Shown piece by piece: positions 43,975 to 55,359 of a stretch of DNA of 64,000 nucleotides; position 1 is the stretch's first letter, and every line of letters starts with the position of its first letter. This DNA is from Westerdykella aurantiaca. Its lineage: Eukaryota; Ascomycota; Dothideomycetes; Pleosporales; Sporormiaceae. The stretch is taken from NCBI GenBank assembly GCA_030412805.1, contig JASJFJ010000002.1:2542001-2606000 (forward strand), in the 5' to 3' direction. Made by a program: the position numbers and the translations under genes. The notes beneath the pieces are model-generated. The model did no database searches, was not told where the DNA came from, and saw only the letters and a list, made by a program, of their open reading frames with translations.

Positions 43975-45946
43975 ATGCTGGTCTTCAGGCTCCGCCCCTC
44001 CAAAGGGCCGCTGCCAGGAGTATTGCGGCAAACTTTTATCTGCCGGAGATGCTACCATGGTTCGCAAACACTCCGCCAGGCAGCGGACGCGGACCAACCT
44101 TCAGGGCAACAACAGAATCCCTTCGCCTCACAACTGATCAAAACCTTTCACGAGCGCTTCGGCCACCGCGATGGACGGTTCACGGCTGTCCATGTGCGCC
44201 CACAGATTGTAAGCCCCGACCTGTGTGGTACGTAGAATGCCTTCGAAGACGGCCCAATGGCCTGGCAGAAGGGCGAGACGCTGACCTGTTCCTCTATTTC
44301 TAGACGATGTTCTCTCATATATCGGCCCCTCACTTGAGAAATACAAGGGCTGCGATATCCTCGATCTGTATCCCGGAGCCGGTCTCTGGTCATCCAAGCT
44401 CCACGACTTTCTGAAACCCCGAAACCACATCCTGCTCGAACCCGAACCCGACCTTTTTGGGCCATACCTACAGCCGCTTCTGGATCAGCCTGGTTCGACG
44501 TATAAACTTGTCGTCGACGATCCTATTGCGTTCAAGACTTACGATAAACTCATCAACGATGGATACTTTCCAGAACAAAGGCGTGTCGACCCTACGGATC
44601 CAAAGGCACAGGAACTAAACAGTACATTGTTGGTGACCGGGTCACTTCTCTGGAGTCCGCCACTTCCAGCCATGGGCCTCGACTCCGTGGGTAAGCAGTT
44701 GCACGGATCCTTCTCCCGATTCGCGTGGCGCAACGAAGTGTTCCATGCTATGGGACCCGCTAGGATGCTCTTCTGGACCCTCAGCGACGATATCAAACGT
44801 GCAGTTCCTCGGGCAGTGCAGTCTGTCGGGAAGAACACTCCCATCTTTGCCAAGACTGCCGACGTCGTTGAAGTGGCGAGCCCTGGCCATCCTGACCCTC
44901 GCAACTGGTTTCGGGCGGCACGCTATGAAATAGAGAGTTTGGTGCGGACCATGAAGAGGGCCAAGGAGAACGGTATCGAGCTTCCGGCCCATCGACGCGA
45001 AAACATCCACGATTTTGCCGACGATATATCGAAGATGACCGATGGGACCGGCGTCATTGCGTTTTCCGATTTAAACAACTACCTGAAGGCACAGGAAGAG
45101 AGTGGGAAGTCGACTGAAGGTGTTGCCATTGGCCAGTTCCGTCAGCAGTGGCTACGAGAGAAGGCTTTCTGGGAGAGCCCTGCAGCACTCGTACCTAGGG
45201 TAAAAGGCGCCAGGGGGCCACCTAGGGTGACAGAGGAGCAGAGACGTCTGTCAAAGTCACGGGCATCTATGGTGCGTCATGGGAATCTAAGGGCCAAAAT
45301 CGATCGTGCCGTGGATATAGGGGAGCGCATTCACCACCAAGAGTGCCTGATTCTGAGCACTCCAGAGGGAGAGAAGAAAGAAGAAGAGATGGTGAAATTG
45401 AAGCAGCTGCAGGAACAGTTCGATACAGAGATAGCAACAACAGATGCGAATGTCCGAACTTCACTTCTCGCGGACCTGGACGACCGGTTAATGCTCAGGT
45501 CCCGAGGCCCCCGATTGCAGTGGGATGAGCGACCTTTTGAGCCGCTTGTGGTTCGACAGGACGAAACGTACCCGCCTGTGCATACTTCTCTGGTCGACAC
45601 CATACCTCGGCCTAGGCCAGCAGAGGAATCTATGGATGACTTTGAGGCCTTCATCGACTTTACTAGCGCCTTGGAGTCGCCTACCGAAACTGTCATAGAG
45701 ATGATGGACAACGTTCAGCACGGGGCGTCAGAGCTCGTCGATGAAGTCCCCGCGCTGCGAGACCCAGAGAAGGGAGGAAGACTGGATTTGAAACAGCTGC
45801 GCGTTCGCAGCCTGACCCCGGAAATGATAGACGGCCTTCGCAAGGCTTACAAAGAATGGCCGTTCCGCTCGGCAGATACTTCCTTCTCCAACTATTTCCG
45901 CTCGAGAGCAGTTACTGCACCGGGGGGATTGAAGAAGAGATGGTGA
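43975..45946 (+). CDS. Mitochondrial transcription factor B-like (rRNA dimethylase fold)
   Basis: Exons 43975-44227 and 44304-45946 give 631 residues. The N-terminus MLVFRLRPSKGPLPGVLRQT is Arg-rich without acidic residues, a likely mitochondrial presequence. The Rossmann-type methyltransferase region begins DDVLSYIGPSLEKYKG and holds a motif-I-like ILDLYPGAGLWSSKLHDFLK and LLEPEPDLFGPY, the pattern of rRNA adenine dimethylase relatives including Mtf1/mtTFB. The C-terminal 300 residues are charged and helical and are absent from the 341-residue yeast Mtf1. In yeast, Mtf1 melts mitochondrial promoters with Rpo41. By analogy this gene should serve mitochondrial transcription; methyltransferase activity is unproven. 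The intron (76 nt, GTACGT...TAG) restores LCDDVLSY. Convergent with bL31m (116 nt between stops). Confidence 0.75.
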
Positions 45947-46062
45947 GCTTTGTATAGTATCGCATTGTAAGAATAGAGATGATGGCCTGGCTTGGTCGTC
46001 CCCTTGTATTGTCCCTTCGTAATCATACAATCCAAATTGCGAAAAATATATGACACAGACCC

Positions 46063-46619
46063 CTACTTCTTCGTTGGCTTCCCTTTTACCGGGGCTGCTG
46101 CTGCGGCCGCGGACGACGCTGCAGCAGCCTTCTTTGCCTGGTTCCTGTCTCCTCCACTTATGAGATCGAGCAGGTTATCCGTCTCCCCGACGGGCTTTTC
46201 CTTTCCACTCTGATCCTACATGCCACTGTGTCAGCCATACCTGCCTCCCAACCGCACAAGGCGCACCGGAAGCGACTTACTGCGCTCTCCGCATCCCATC
46301 CGTGACCGAACTTGGATCTAAAGGCCTTCAGCTTGCCGGCCTCATCCTCTTCCACATTCAGCAGCTTCTGTGAGCTGGGATTCCACAGAGGCGTGTTTCT
46401 CGTGTCCTTCGTGCTCTTGTATACCGGCATGGGATTCGTGGTACGGTGGACGAAGCTCGAGCCGTCGGAGAGGGTTACAAGCTGCGTGAAGGTGTAGGGG
46501 CGTTTTGGCCGGCGCAAGAGCGTCGCATGGCGGACTTGGTTCGTGGATTGCGGGTTGCGGGGGTTGAGGACGTGGCGGAGCAGCCTCAGCGCACCTGGCG
46601 AGGGTATTACGCCGGCCAT
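46063..46619 (-). CDS. MRPL36: Mitochondrial large-subunit ribosomal protein bL31m
   Basis: Exons 46619-46281 and 46215-46063 encode about 163 residues. The basic N-terminus (MAGVIPSPGALRLLRHVLNP) looks like a mitochondrial presequence. The core RPKRPYTFTQLVTLSDGSSF, VHRTTNPMPVYKSTKDTRNT and PLWNPSSQKLLNVEEDEAGK matches fungal bL31m (yeast Mrpl36). LKAFRSKFGHGW closes the core. Exon 2 adds DQSGKEKPVGETDNLLDLIS and an Ala/Lys-rich tail ending PVKGKPTKK. Assignment of exon 2 rests on frame and a TAG acceptor after a 65-nt intron. It is divergently paired with another probable mitochondrial protein gene, with 234 nt between start codons. Confidence 0.82.
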
Positions 46620-46853
46620 TGTGTGTTGGAGGGGAGAAGTGGATGGGAGGAAGGGTTGGAGTTGTGGTTGATCGCGGTTTGCGGAGTTGGTTGCGTTCGG
46701 GGAATCCTCGGCAAACCACTTTTTTGTGTACATAGATACAGAGTACGCTCGCTCATGATGCACGGGTACCGAGAATAAACGTCCCACTCGCCTTCACTTC
46801 CACTGGAATTTCGAGGGCTTTCGTTCCTTGCTACCACTTCGTTGTTGAAACGC
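46620..46853. promoter_or_regulatory. Short divergent promoter, bL31m / flavin-reductase-like
   Basis: Only 234 nt separate the two start codons, so both genes share this sequence for their 5' regions. No specific motif stands out. Confidence 0.5.
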
Positions 46854-49251
46854 ATGCCGATTCATCGGCGAGCGTCTGCTCGCTTTTTTGTCGCCTTCTA
46901 TCAATGGCACCGTTGCGTTGGTGAGCTACACAGTTCCTTGAGAGACGGCATAGGCGCTTACCGATATAGAGGGACGAGCAAGATGTCTATCCTTGGTTCC
47001 CAGAACATACGTTCGATCATACACCCCTAATATATCCAACGTATTGAGTTCCTCAACCAGTCCTTTGGAGTCGCCGCCCCCAAAACAAGAGGAGGCAGTG
47101 ATACCCAGACGAGTGACATCCGGGAGCGAACTGAAGCAGGATGGACTCGAAGGAGGATTAGTGAACGAGGGGAGGGAGGATATTGAAGGATCTCGTAACA
47201 CGAGACAAGATGTTCCATTGGGGCCTGATGAGGTATCTTTGCTTCAGGGATACCTGGAGATTCTGGAGTCAGAAAACGTTACAACCGATCAAGAAGATAC
47301 GGACCCATTGACAGATAGGGTTCGCATTCTCATGCGCAGGGTTCCACAATCCGTCGTCGTGCTCACTGCCGCCGCACCAGATCCCCATGTGGACGCGCCA
47401 CTTGGGCTCGCCGTGTCATCGTTCAATACCGTCACGCTTGACCCTCCGATGATATCGTTCAATATCAAACACCCTTCGCAGACTCTGGACGCTATACGCG
47501 CTGATCAGGGCCGCTTTCGGATCCACTTTTTGTCTGCTAGTCACAAGTCCGCGACCATGGCCCGATCTTTCACCCAAGGGAATCATGAGGAAGCATTCAA
47601 GAAGAGGCGGGGACTGGCAAAGATGGATACGTCGGGAACGGAGTTTTCTAGAGCGGCCCGTATCCTCCATCCAACGGTGACTGCGTCGATGCAATGCGAG
47701 CTGACCCAAGAAGTGGAAGTTGGAGATCACATCATCGCGGTCGCGAAAGTCCTTTCTATAGATGCAGAAGACCGTGCCAAACCTCTCTTGATGTACGTCG
47801 GGGGAAACTTCATGGAGAGCTCCGGAAAGGTGCTCGCCCCAGTCGAGGCCAAACAGGAGGCCCCGAAACCGAAGGACTGGCACCCACTCTACTCCCTTCC
47901 ACTGTTCCCTGGGGAGGCGGACCGAAAGCAGTTGAGGGAAGACTTGATACATTACATCAACCAAGCTTCCCGCTCTAAGATCTTCAGGATGAGCTTCCCA
48001 AAAGCAAGAGCCCGCCTTATAGATGAGCTCGACATGGTTGAAGGGCCGCTAGGTATTCGCCTGTACAATGTCATTGTAGAGGCCGCATACCGCAAAAGCC
48101 TGAGGGGCATGAAGAAGAAGCCATCTCTGGAGCACCACATTCCGAGCCTCCTGCAGTGCTCAGGCCCCCCATCCCCTTCCGAAATGGAGCAGGTCATAGA
48201 ACGGGCCAAGAAACTCGTTCGACGTGATCCTTCCTACCTCGACTTAACCGCTGATGTATTCCTTGCCCTGTTAGGACTATCGACGCGGATGGGGATACTT
48301 GCAAGCGATATCCTGAACCCACTGCGTGCTGAAGGCCTTATCCCACCCTTCCAACCTGTGGAGCGTTCGATCAAGGCCGAACCTCTGGAGCGGCCCAGGA
48401 TTCACGACTTCGAGCAGTTGGAGCATCGAATGAGGGAATTGACGAAGCGTGTAGGCCCCGAAATCGATCGCAAGAGCAACAAGGTGTTCACCAGTCAGTT
48501 GGGCGAACAAGCAATGTGGGCAAAAGTCTGGATCAACAACGTGCGCACACGCATATATATGGACACTTTTCCCGCCACCAGCTACGGTCTCGAATTCTCC
48601 GGTCACCTTAGTCTTCCCCAAGCGCGCGTCGCCGTCTCTCGCATACTCGCCTACCTCCACAGCGATCCGGATAAGGTGGAGGCCCGCGTCTTCAGCTTTA
48701 CACATCGCATCCTCTTGTCCAGCGGCGTTCACCCTCTCATCACGGGTTTCGATGCCGCGTTCCTTTTGCATAGACTGCAACGCTCCTTGTCCAAAATGGG
48801 CCGCTCTAAATACCATGCATCGGTCCGAGAGCTCAAGGAGTCACATTTCGTGAAGACCATACCCGTCCAAGATTTTCAATGGAGGGTGGTCGAGGTCGTA
48901 GATACCGCGCTCGTACAGGCGGTGGATTGGAGTCCTTCCGACCTTCTCCTGGCTGCGGGCGTGGATCCGGACGCTCACCTGGCGCTGGAGAACGGCTCCA
49001 CGCGAAAAATCATTTTGCCGATTATTGTGCGCGCCTATTACAATGCGCTGAGGCATCGAGAGAAGTATGATCGTTATTATGACTTACCTGCGGAGGAGCG
49101 GACTGCGGTGGAGCGCTTTAGTCAACGGTTCGGCCAGTTATTGGGGACTGGCACGGATGCTGAGCGACTGAGTGGGTTGCCGCAGACGGTTTTCCCGGAG
49201 GAGGAAGCGGAGTTCCTGGAGAAGGTTCGGAAGATGATGAAGAGAGGATGA
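46854..49251 (+). CDS. Mitochondrial flavin-reductase-like protein with long unknown C-terminal domain
   Basis: Predicted exons 46854-46920 and 46970-49251 give about 782 residues. The large second frame has no ATG until deep inside the flavin domain. A 49-nt intron (GTGAGC...ATATAG) joins it to MPIHRRASARFFVAFYQWHR, giving an Arg-rich presequence ending near YVRSYTP. Residues about 140-305 form an FMN-binding split barrel of the flavin reductase-like family: MRRVPQSVVVLTAAAP, PLGLAVSSFNTVTLDPPMIS, FNIKHPSQTLDAIR and RFRIHFLSASHKSATMARSF. The remaining 470 residues are mostly helical and match no family I know. The role may be an FMN-dependent oxidoreductase in mitochondria, but the partner reaction is unknown. 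The start exon is inferred and could be wrong. Convergent with the prenylcysteine oxidase gene, 196 nt between stops. Confidence 0.75.
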
Positions 49252-49447
49252 GGAGATCACGTCGGCATGTACGATATAGATACCGTGTACGATGTTCTCT
49301 GTGCTGCGATGAATGTAAGCAGCAGCTGAAGTCTACACAATATCCAAAGCACACGTTCTGCATTGGTCTTGTTGTTCTACGCTACCGGCATGCGAACTTG
49401 CTCCACCAAATCCGCTCTAAACCTCCCACGGTCTAAATCTATTGCTC

Positions 49448-51343
49448 CTACAGCTCAGCCTGCCAGGCCTTGCCCTTCTCCCCCTCTTCCTTCTCTCCCT
49501 GTTTCCCCTCCTTACCCTCGCCCTGCTTCTTACTCCCCCGCTCCCACTCCCCGGCAATCAACGCGGCGACATTCTTCCCCATAAGCGCACTTGTCTCCAT
49601 CGTACTGATAAAACTCTCAATTCCACTCGTATACCACAACCCTTCGTCCAACTCTATCTCTTCGAACGTGACGCGCGGATACTCGTACGGATAGGAATGC
49701 CAGAGTTTCTGATGGATCCAGGTGATGGGGCCGTCGGGCGAAGTCTCGATTGATTTCTGTATTTTCTCCCCCTGATGGAGGATGGGATCGTCGTGGGATT
49801 CCGCACTGGTAGCCTCTTCGTACTGCACCTCTCTTCCCAGGATGCGGGAGAGGAACTCCGGCGTGATCCGCTGGGCGGAGAAGATCTTGTACACGTACTC
49901 CTCTCTCGCCTCCCGCCCCTCAGCCCTCCCGTTCGGATTCACCCCCCTCCGTACAACCGAAATACTGAAGAATCCGGGACTCCCCTGGCCATTGGGGTCG
50001 GAGCCGTGATCCTCTCCTTCGGGTAATGTCGTGAGGACGAATTGAGGTACCTTTTCTCCGGGGGCAAGGTTGAAGGCCTCGGGCGCGAGTTCGTGCGGCG
50101 AAGCGAAGAGTGTGACGTGTAGCGCTACGTACGGGATCTGATCCGGGATGCGTTTCGGGGGTGGATCGATCACGATGCCGGAGAACTGGAATGGGGTTGC
50201 CAGAACGACGGTGTCGAAAGACTCTGTATCACCGTTAGATGCTGTCAGGATGTAGGTGCCGTCCTGCTGTTTTGATATGTGGGTGATGGAGGTGGAAAGC
50301 TGGATGGATGCTTTCGAGGAGGCCAGCATGTGTGAGAAGATTTGCCAGTTTCCGCCTGCGACAGCCATGGCTCCGGACGTGGCCATGCAGACCATGGTTT
50401 CGAGGCCGTGGATCAGGCCGAGGTTGCTGGCGTAGTTGACTCTGGTGCTGCAGTATTGTTAGCACGATATTCTGTGACAGGCTCACGAGGCTCCCGGCAG
50501 CATGAAGTGCTTCCATCCCAACCGCCATGGAACCAACGAAAGCGACTCACCTCGCCTGTACGATCTCCCTGGCAAACAACTCCCCAACCCCATTGTCCCT
50601 CAAAAACTGCCTTCCAGTCACCCCTGTCGTCTCAACCAATCCTACCTTCTCCGCAACCTCACTCAGACTCTTCCACGGGAACACCGGTTCGTCGTACATC
50701 TTCAAGAACTTAGCCACCGTGCTCTTCATCAAGCTATTCGTCTTGATCGGCGCTAGGCCATATCTCCAAAGCAATCTCGCCTTGTCCCACCACCCGTCCT
50801 CTTTCTTCATCACCACGGCAAATTGCTTGCCGTCCCATATTCCTATCTCCGGCGTGCTGTCATCCTCTGTATATCGTTCCTCGAAGGACGTAGTAGAGAG
50901 ATTGAATTCCTCGGTCGCGGATACGAGGATGTGGTTCACGGAGACGAAGATGCTGCCTCCGAGCTCGATGGGGTGGTGCGGGGAGGACCAGGCGTTTACA
51001 GTGGTGGTACGGCCGCCTATGTAGGAGCTGCGTTCGAAGACGGAGATGTTTACGGGGGCGGAGAGGTTGGCGGCCGTGCGGGAGAGGTGGTAGGCTGTCG
51101 AGGAGCCGGCGGCGCCTGCGCCTGTTGGTGGTGTTAGGTCAAGCCGAGAATGGAGGACAAAGAAAGCCACGCAGAAGAGCCAATGAAGCCCTGTCACGGT
51201 GAGAGATATATATACCACGTACCAATTATTGCGACTCTCTTCGCTGCAACTCCCGCAACCGCAGCGCCATCGAGCGCGCCGTCGTGGAATAAGGCTGCGG
51301 CGAAGGGTGCGATAAACGGAAGGTTGAGAGCAAGCCCACGCAT
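49448..51343 (-). CDS. Prenylcysteine oxidase/lyase (PCYOX1 family)
   Basis: Exons 51343-51223, 51121-50551 and 50447-49448 give about 563 residues. The enzyme is an FAD-dependent thioether oxidase that releases cysteine and a prenyl aldehyde during turnover of prenylated proteins. The N-terminus MRGLALNLPFIAPFAAALFH is hydrophobic and may be a signal peptide. The FAD dinucleotide fold is AIIGAGAAGSSTAYHL (GxGxxG at 41-46, rebuilt across intron 1), then VFERSSYIGGRTTTVNAW and HHPIELGGSIFVSVNHI. The C-terminal part has YTSGIESFISTMETSALMG, the usual closing FAD-contact region of this oxidase class, followed by a charged Lys/Glu/Gly tail. Introns are 101 and 103 nt with GTACGT and GTGAGT donors. 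Confidence 0.9.
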
Positions 51344-51863
51344 TATCACGCTCAGGAAAAGGACCTCGTAGATGATTGCTGCTGCATCGAAGTGTATATC
51401 TTCGAGCTCGCGCGCATCTCCAAGAAAGCGTTGGAAGTAAAGATGTTGTAATTAAGGTACACCCAGAGCTTGAGCTTGGACCTCGATGTTGTGATCGATG
51501 GGTGGGGTGACCCTATTTATACACTCCGTGTGAAGGCATCAATAGGGTCGTCAATAGGAATACTACCGCGAGCGGATTTTCAGGGGCTTTTGACGCATAT
51601 CGGACATTTTAGATGGAATATTTGTCAATGTCCCTCGGTTCATCGTTTTAAAATCTGGAGTGGAAGCATTTATAGTACTTTAACTTATCATCCATTCCAT
51701 AACATGCCTACATATCAAATAAAATGCGGGTATCTATGTGCAATCTCATAAGTATATGCCATCATAAGTCATCACGATCGTTAAGCCAGGCCAGCATGAA
51801 GAGTCTCGAAAAGACGAGCTCCTGCACGTTGTCTCCCTCGATCCTCCGCCATGCTCGATTTCA
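51344..51863. other. Intergenic region, AT-rich in its right half
   Basis: About 520 nt between two minus-strand genes, holding the prenylcysteine oxidase promoter. Positions 51640-51780 are clearly more AT-rich than the surroundings. No gene or repeat identified. Confidence 0.5.
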
Positions 51864-53153
51864 CTAGGCCACCGCAGTCCCTCTCCTCAGAAAACTAAAC
51901 AACCCTTTCTTTGGCTTCACCCGCTCACCTCCTGCTGCAGCAGTCCAATTAGCCAGTGCCTCAGCATTCAACCTGTCAGCCTCCGCATAATCAAAAGGCT
52001 GGATCCAGTTCTTCTCGGGAATCTCGCCAAGTTTGGTGCTGTCGGAGGCAAACGTGAACGTTGATGGGGTGACTTTGTCGGCTCTTCGTTTGATGGGAAG
52101 TGGGGATGGAGGCGTAATCTCTCTGTCGACGATAGGTGGTTTCGCTGGCGGGGCCGGAAGCCTGACGGTGGTCTCAAGTTTGGGTTGCGGCCATGTGGTA
52201 GGTCGAGGGCCATCTACAGAGCTGCTTCTCCTTCTTCCTGCTGGCTGGGGAATCGGGGTTGGGAGGTTTGATGAGCGAGCCTGATCCTTCCTGCTAGATG
52301 CATGGACAGGCGAAGGCGGCGCTGCAGTGCTCGCAGCGGTGGTAGCGGCCGAATGTGATCTCGTAGAGCTAGCAGAGTTCTTTCGTGGATTTCGAGGGCG
52401 CACGACGACTAGCTGGGTTTGACTTGAACATTTGATAGGGATCCTTGCCACTGTAGGACCGTTGGACCTCGTGCGGGGGTTTGTACGCGAATTCTTGTCT
52501 GACCGAAACCCTCTATCGTGCCCAATATTCTGCGAACAATCATGGTGTTTGCTAATTGTTGCCCTTCTGCAGCGGGGGCAAACTCGACCCTGATGAGAAA
52601 GATGTACCTGGGACTGGCTCAATCGCTGATAGAGTTGGTTCAGCGAGTCGACAGCTTCCGCTCTGGAAGCATTGGAGAGGTTCGTAAGAGACCTGTAGTC
52701 GAGGTTGAGATTGCTAGACTTCCGATCGTGATTCAAGAAGGCTGCAATGATGTTGACCAGGCCAGTGTTCAATTTGATCAATGTCTCCGCAAGAGAGGCA
52801 TGAGCAATTGCTGTGAAGCCATTGCATCAGTAACTCGGTTCCAACGATGGCAAACCAGATATCTACTCACGATCACCCTTTGCAAACCGAACCCCAGCCT
52901 TGCGATGGTGGTCCGCATAGCAGTTTTCGATATCTCGCGGGCCCCTTCTTAACGAGTTCGACAACTGCATCTCATCGTTTGATATCTCTTCCACGGGAAT
53001 CTGGTTCCGAGCCTTGCGCTTCCGTCGTCGTTGTCGAAGTCGCTTAAAGACATCAAGTCCATTGGTGAAGGCGTGGATAAGATTGGTTACACAGCTTGAA
53101 ACCTCGCCTTTCCCACCGTCGCCGACTTCTCTCTCTGACAGCGAAGCAGCCAT
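51864..53153 (-). CDS. Hypothetical protein, basic and Ser/Pro-rich
   Basis: Exons 53153-52871 and 52810-51864 give about 409 residues. I do not recognise the family. The first 170 residues are predicted helical (CVTNLIHAFTNGLDVFKRLR, then HASLAETLIKLNTGLVNIIA and SLNQLYQRLSQSQ), preceded by a basic cluster RQRRRKRKAR that could be a nuclear localisation signal. A short CPRCRR-x-HHDC segment might bind a metal ion. The second half is Ser/Pro/Thr-rich with a final conserved-looking NWIQPFDYAEADRLNAEALA before GLFSFLRRG. The 60-nt intron has a GTGAGT donor and CACAG acceptor, and both sides have continuous frames, which supports a real gene. The helical N-terminus resembles regulatory heads of fungal scaffold proteins only in a general way. 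Confidence 0.7.
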
Positions 53154-54091
53154 TGGAAACCCGCCAGAGCAGCTTCAACGCTGAGACCTAGAGAATGAAG
53201 AGACAGTCTGAACTGAACCCCGGATCCTGGCGGGGAAAGGCTTGATTCATATCGCTATCGTCGACTCCTAGCCCGGGGCTTAGTCCCTGCAAAGCCTGCC
53301 CTGTTCCTGCATGTTTGACTGGTGAGACCGTGGGAAATCCACCCGAGCACGCTCGTAGCCGCCGCGGGAACGAGTCTTGGAGGCCTTCGTGGTTGTGAGT
53401 GGTGAGAGCCCTTTCACGGGGTCGCAGCCGACGTCCAATTGGAGTCTAGCGCGGGGCTAGAGTGATTGGGTCCTCTCACACAACCTGGTCAAGGTCAATA
53501 ATCTGTTCAACCTCCCCAAAACCGACGAAAATATGGAATGCAGTGGTGAGGAGATGATGGGTTCTACGACAGTTGCAATCCATGTGATGAAGCGCCTGTC
53601 ATCCCGTATTCGTGGCATTGCCGCCTCCCCTACTGTCTACGTGCCTCAATTGCAACTGCTACAGCATTGATACACCTACTCTGCTCGAGTCTGGGTTGAG
53701 ATCGTCGGGCCACCATGTCCAAGATCGGAAATACACCTGGTTTGAAAATTTCCCCCAAAGACCTCTCATCAAGAAGGCATGCACCGCACTCTGTGTCTCG
53801 TACGTACAGTTCCGCTCGGAAATAACCAGCCTGGAGCGCAATCATGCTGAAGCAGACGCATCGACGCACGTAGCAAAAGCGTCACATCGACTGCTCAATA
53901 GAGTACGGAGCAGGTGAGGGGATCAGCGTTGAGCCATGGACCTAGGCCATTCCCCAGATGGAATAGAAAGAAGCAATTACTTCTAGCGAGTATGAGTGCT
54001 TGCTACATGAGCTTGCTCCATTGATTGTACATGAGATGGAAGCTGGTAGATCGCATCAACTAAGACGGGAGAGAAGATATCCAAGGAGCGC
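53154..54091. other. Intergenic region, no gene seen
   Basis: About 940 nt between two minus-strand genes. The plus-strand frame at 53612-53917 begins with GTG and has no protein features. No tRNA or repeat recognised. Confidence 0.5.
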
Positions 54092-54835
54092 TCATGTCGA
54101 AGACCATGAGGAAAACCCACAGCCCGTGTCCGCCATGATTACTAGTTTCCTGCTGGTACGTGGAAAATCAACAGCGGTGACGAATTCGGAAGCCTCCTTC
54201 TCAGTCAGCCTTCCATGGGCGGGAGGGCGATGGAGCCGGACGTAGAGGTGGTGCGCGAATGGGATGACAACAGTCTGGAGCATGGGACAGTGCTTCTTCA
54301 GCTGGTCGACAGTCTGGTGGGGATTCGCGTCGAGCTCTCTGCGATATCCGCTTAGTGCAACGTGTTCGAGCTTCGAGAGCTGATGATTGCGGTCGCCGCA
54401 CAGGTCTATCCATCTGTCTGGGTCGCGAGCATCTCGACCATTGTTGATGTATAGGACCGTCCTGCTCGGAACCATCCAGTAGGTATAGCGAACCCAGGGG
54501 CTTGAGTTGAAGACGAGCTTGATGTAGGTCCGTTCTAATATAGCCCGCGATTCTCTGCAAGCCATTCCAGCGAGACAGGGCGCTGGACCGACTGGGACAA
54601 TATCAAACGTGAAGCCGACGCTTTCGTCACAGCGAGCCACCTCCCAGACTGCCCAGCCCGACAATGCTAGTTCCCAGATCTCGAATCGCAGCTCTGTGGG
54701 CAGGGCGTTGAAGTAGGTGAACACGGGCCCGGTCGATATATCCTGTTGTATCCGGGGGGATTCCTCTGATTGAAGGCCTCGTGCGTCTGTCCATTTCATG
54801 GCGGCTTGCACTGCAGTGGTCATTTTTGCGCCCAT
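54092..54835 (-). CDS. 2EXR domain protein
   Basis: Single exon of 247 residues. The motif FTYFNALPTELRFEIWELAL (about 39-58) is the signature of the fungal 2EXR domain, an F-box-like family expanded in filamentous ascomycetes. It is followed by CRESRAILERTYIKLVF, where the CRESR turn is also typical, and by WMVPSRTVLYINN. Molecular function is unknown; resemblance to F-box helices suggests protein-protein interaction. ATG at 54835; a second ATG four codons in (54823) is equally plausible. Paralogues are usually numerous in these genomes and evolve fast, unlike the housekeeping neighbours here. Confidence 0.85.
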   Translation of the reverse strand: MGAKMTTAVQAAMKWTDARGLQSEESPRIQQDISTGPVFTYFNALPTELRFEIWELALSGWAVWEVARCDESVGFTFDIVPVGPAPCLAGMACRESRAILERTYIKLVFNSSPWVRYTYWMVPSRTVLYINNGRDARDPDRWIDLCGDRNHQLSKLEHVALSGYRRELDANPHQTVDQLKKHCPMLQTVVIPFAHHLYVRLHRPPAHGRLTEKEASEFVTAVDFPRTSRKLVIMADTGCGFSSWSST

Positions 54836-55359
54836 GGTGCCGATACAGCCGCCCTTCGCCCTTCAACGAAGCTTTAACGAAGAGTATGGTTGGGCGGTAA
54901 AACGTGCGGCATCGCAAGTGGGGGAATGGATGTATGTAGAGCGGTGTTGCCTGGGGATGGCGATGGCGCGGCTGGGAGTGTGCGCAGCCTGCGATTTATT
55001 TGTGTTGGCAAAGATGTACAGGCCAGCGAACGCCTCATTGCTGCGTGCAGGTTAGGCAGCCGTACTCCAGGTATAATACGAAATCACGAGCCGTTACCCT
55101 TCCCCTATACCGATTTCCCTCTTGAAGTGTGTTGCGGCGCCAGATCATCCTTGAGACGGTCTGTAAAGCTCGAAGTCCGTTAAAAATGCCCGCACGGAGC
55201 CCCCGGCGACCTTCCAGGATAAGGATGCCATTGTAAACCACCGAAGGGATATCTCAAGCTCTACATAGTGTACAATGCCAAAACATTCCGCTTTACGGAT
55301 GAATGTCATACCCAAACGCCTCGCTATGCAACCAGAACCTCTTTCGCTAATCGTATAGC
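54836..55359. other. 2EXR gene promoter and HRD1 3' flank
   Basis: About 520 nt between two minus-strand genes. No other gene or repeat seen. Confidence 0.5.
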
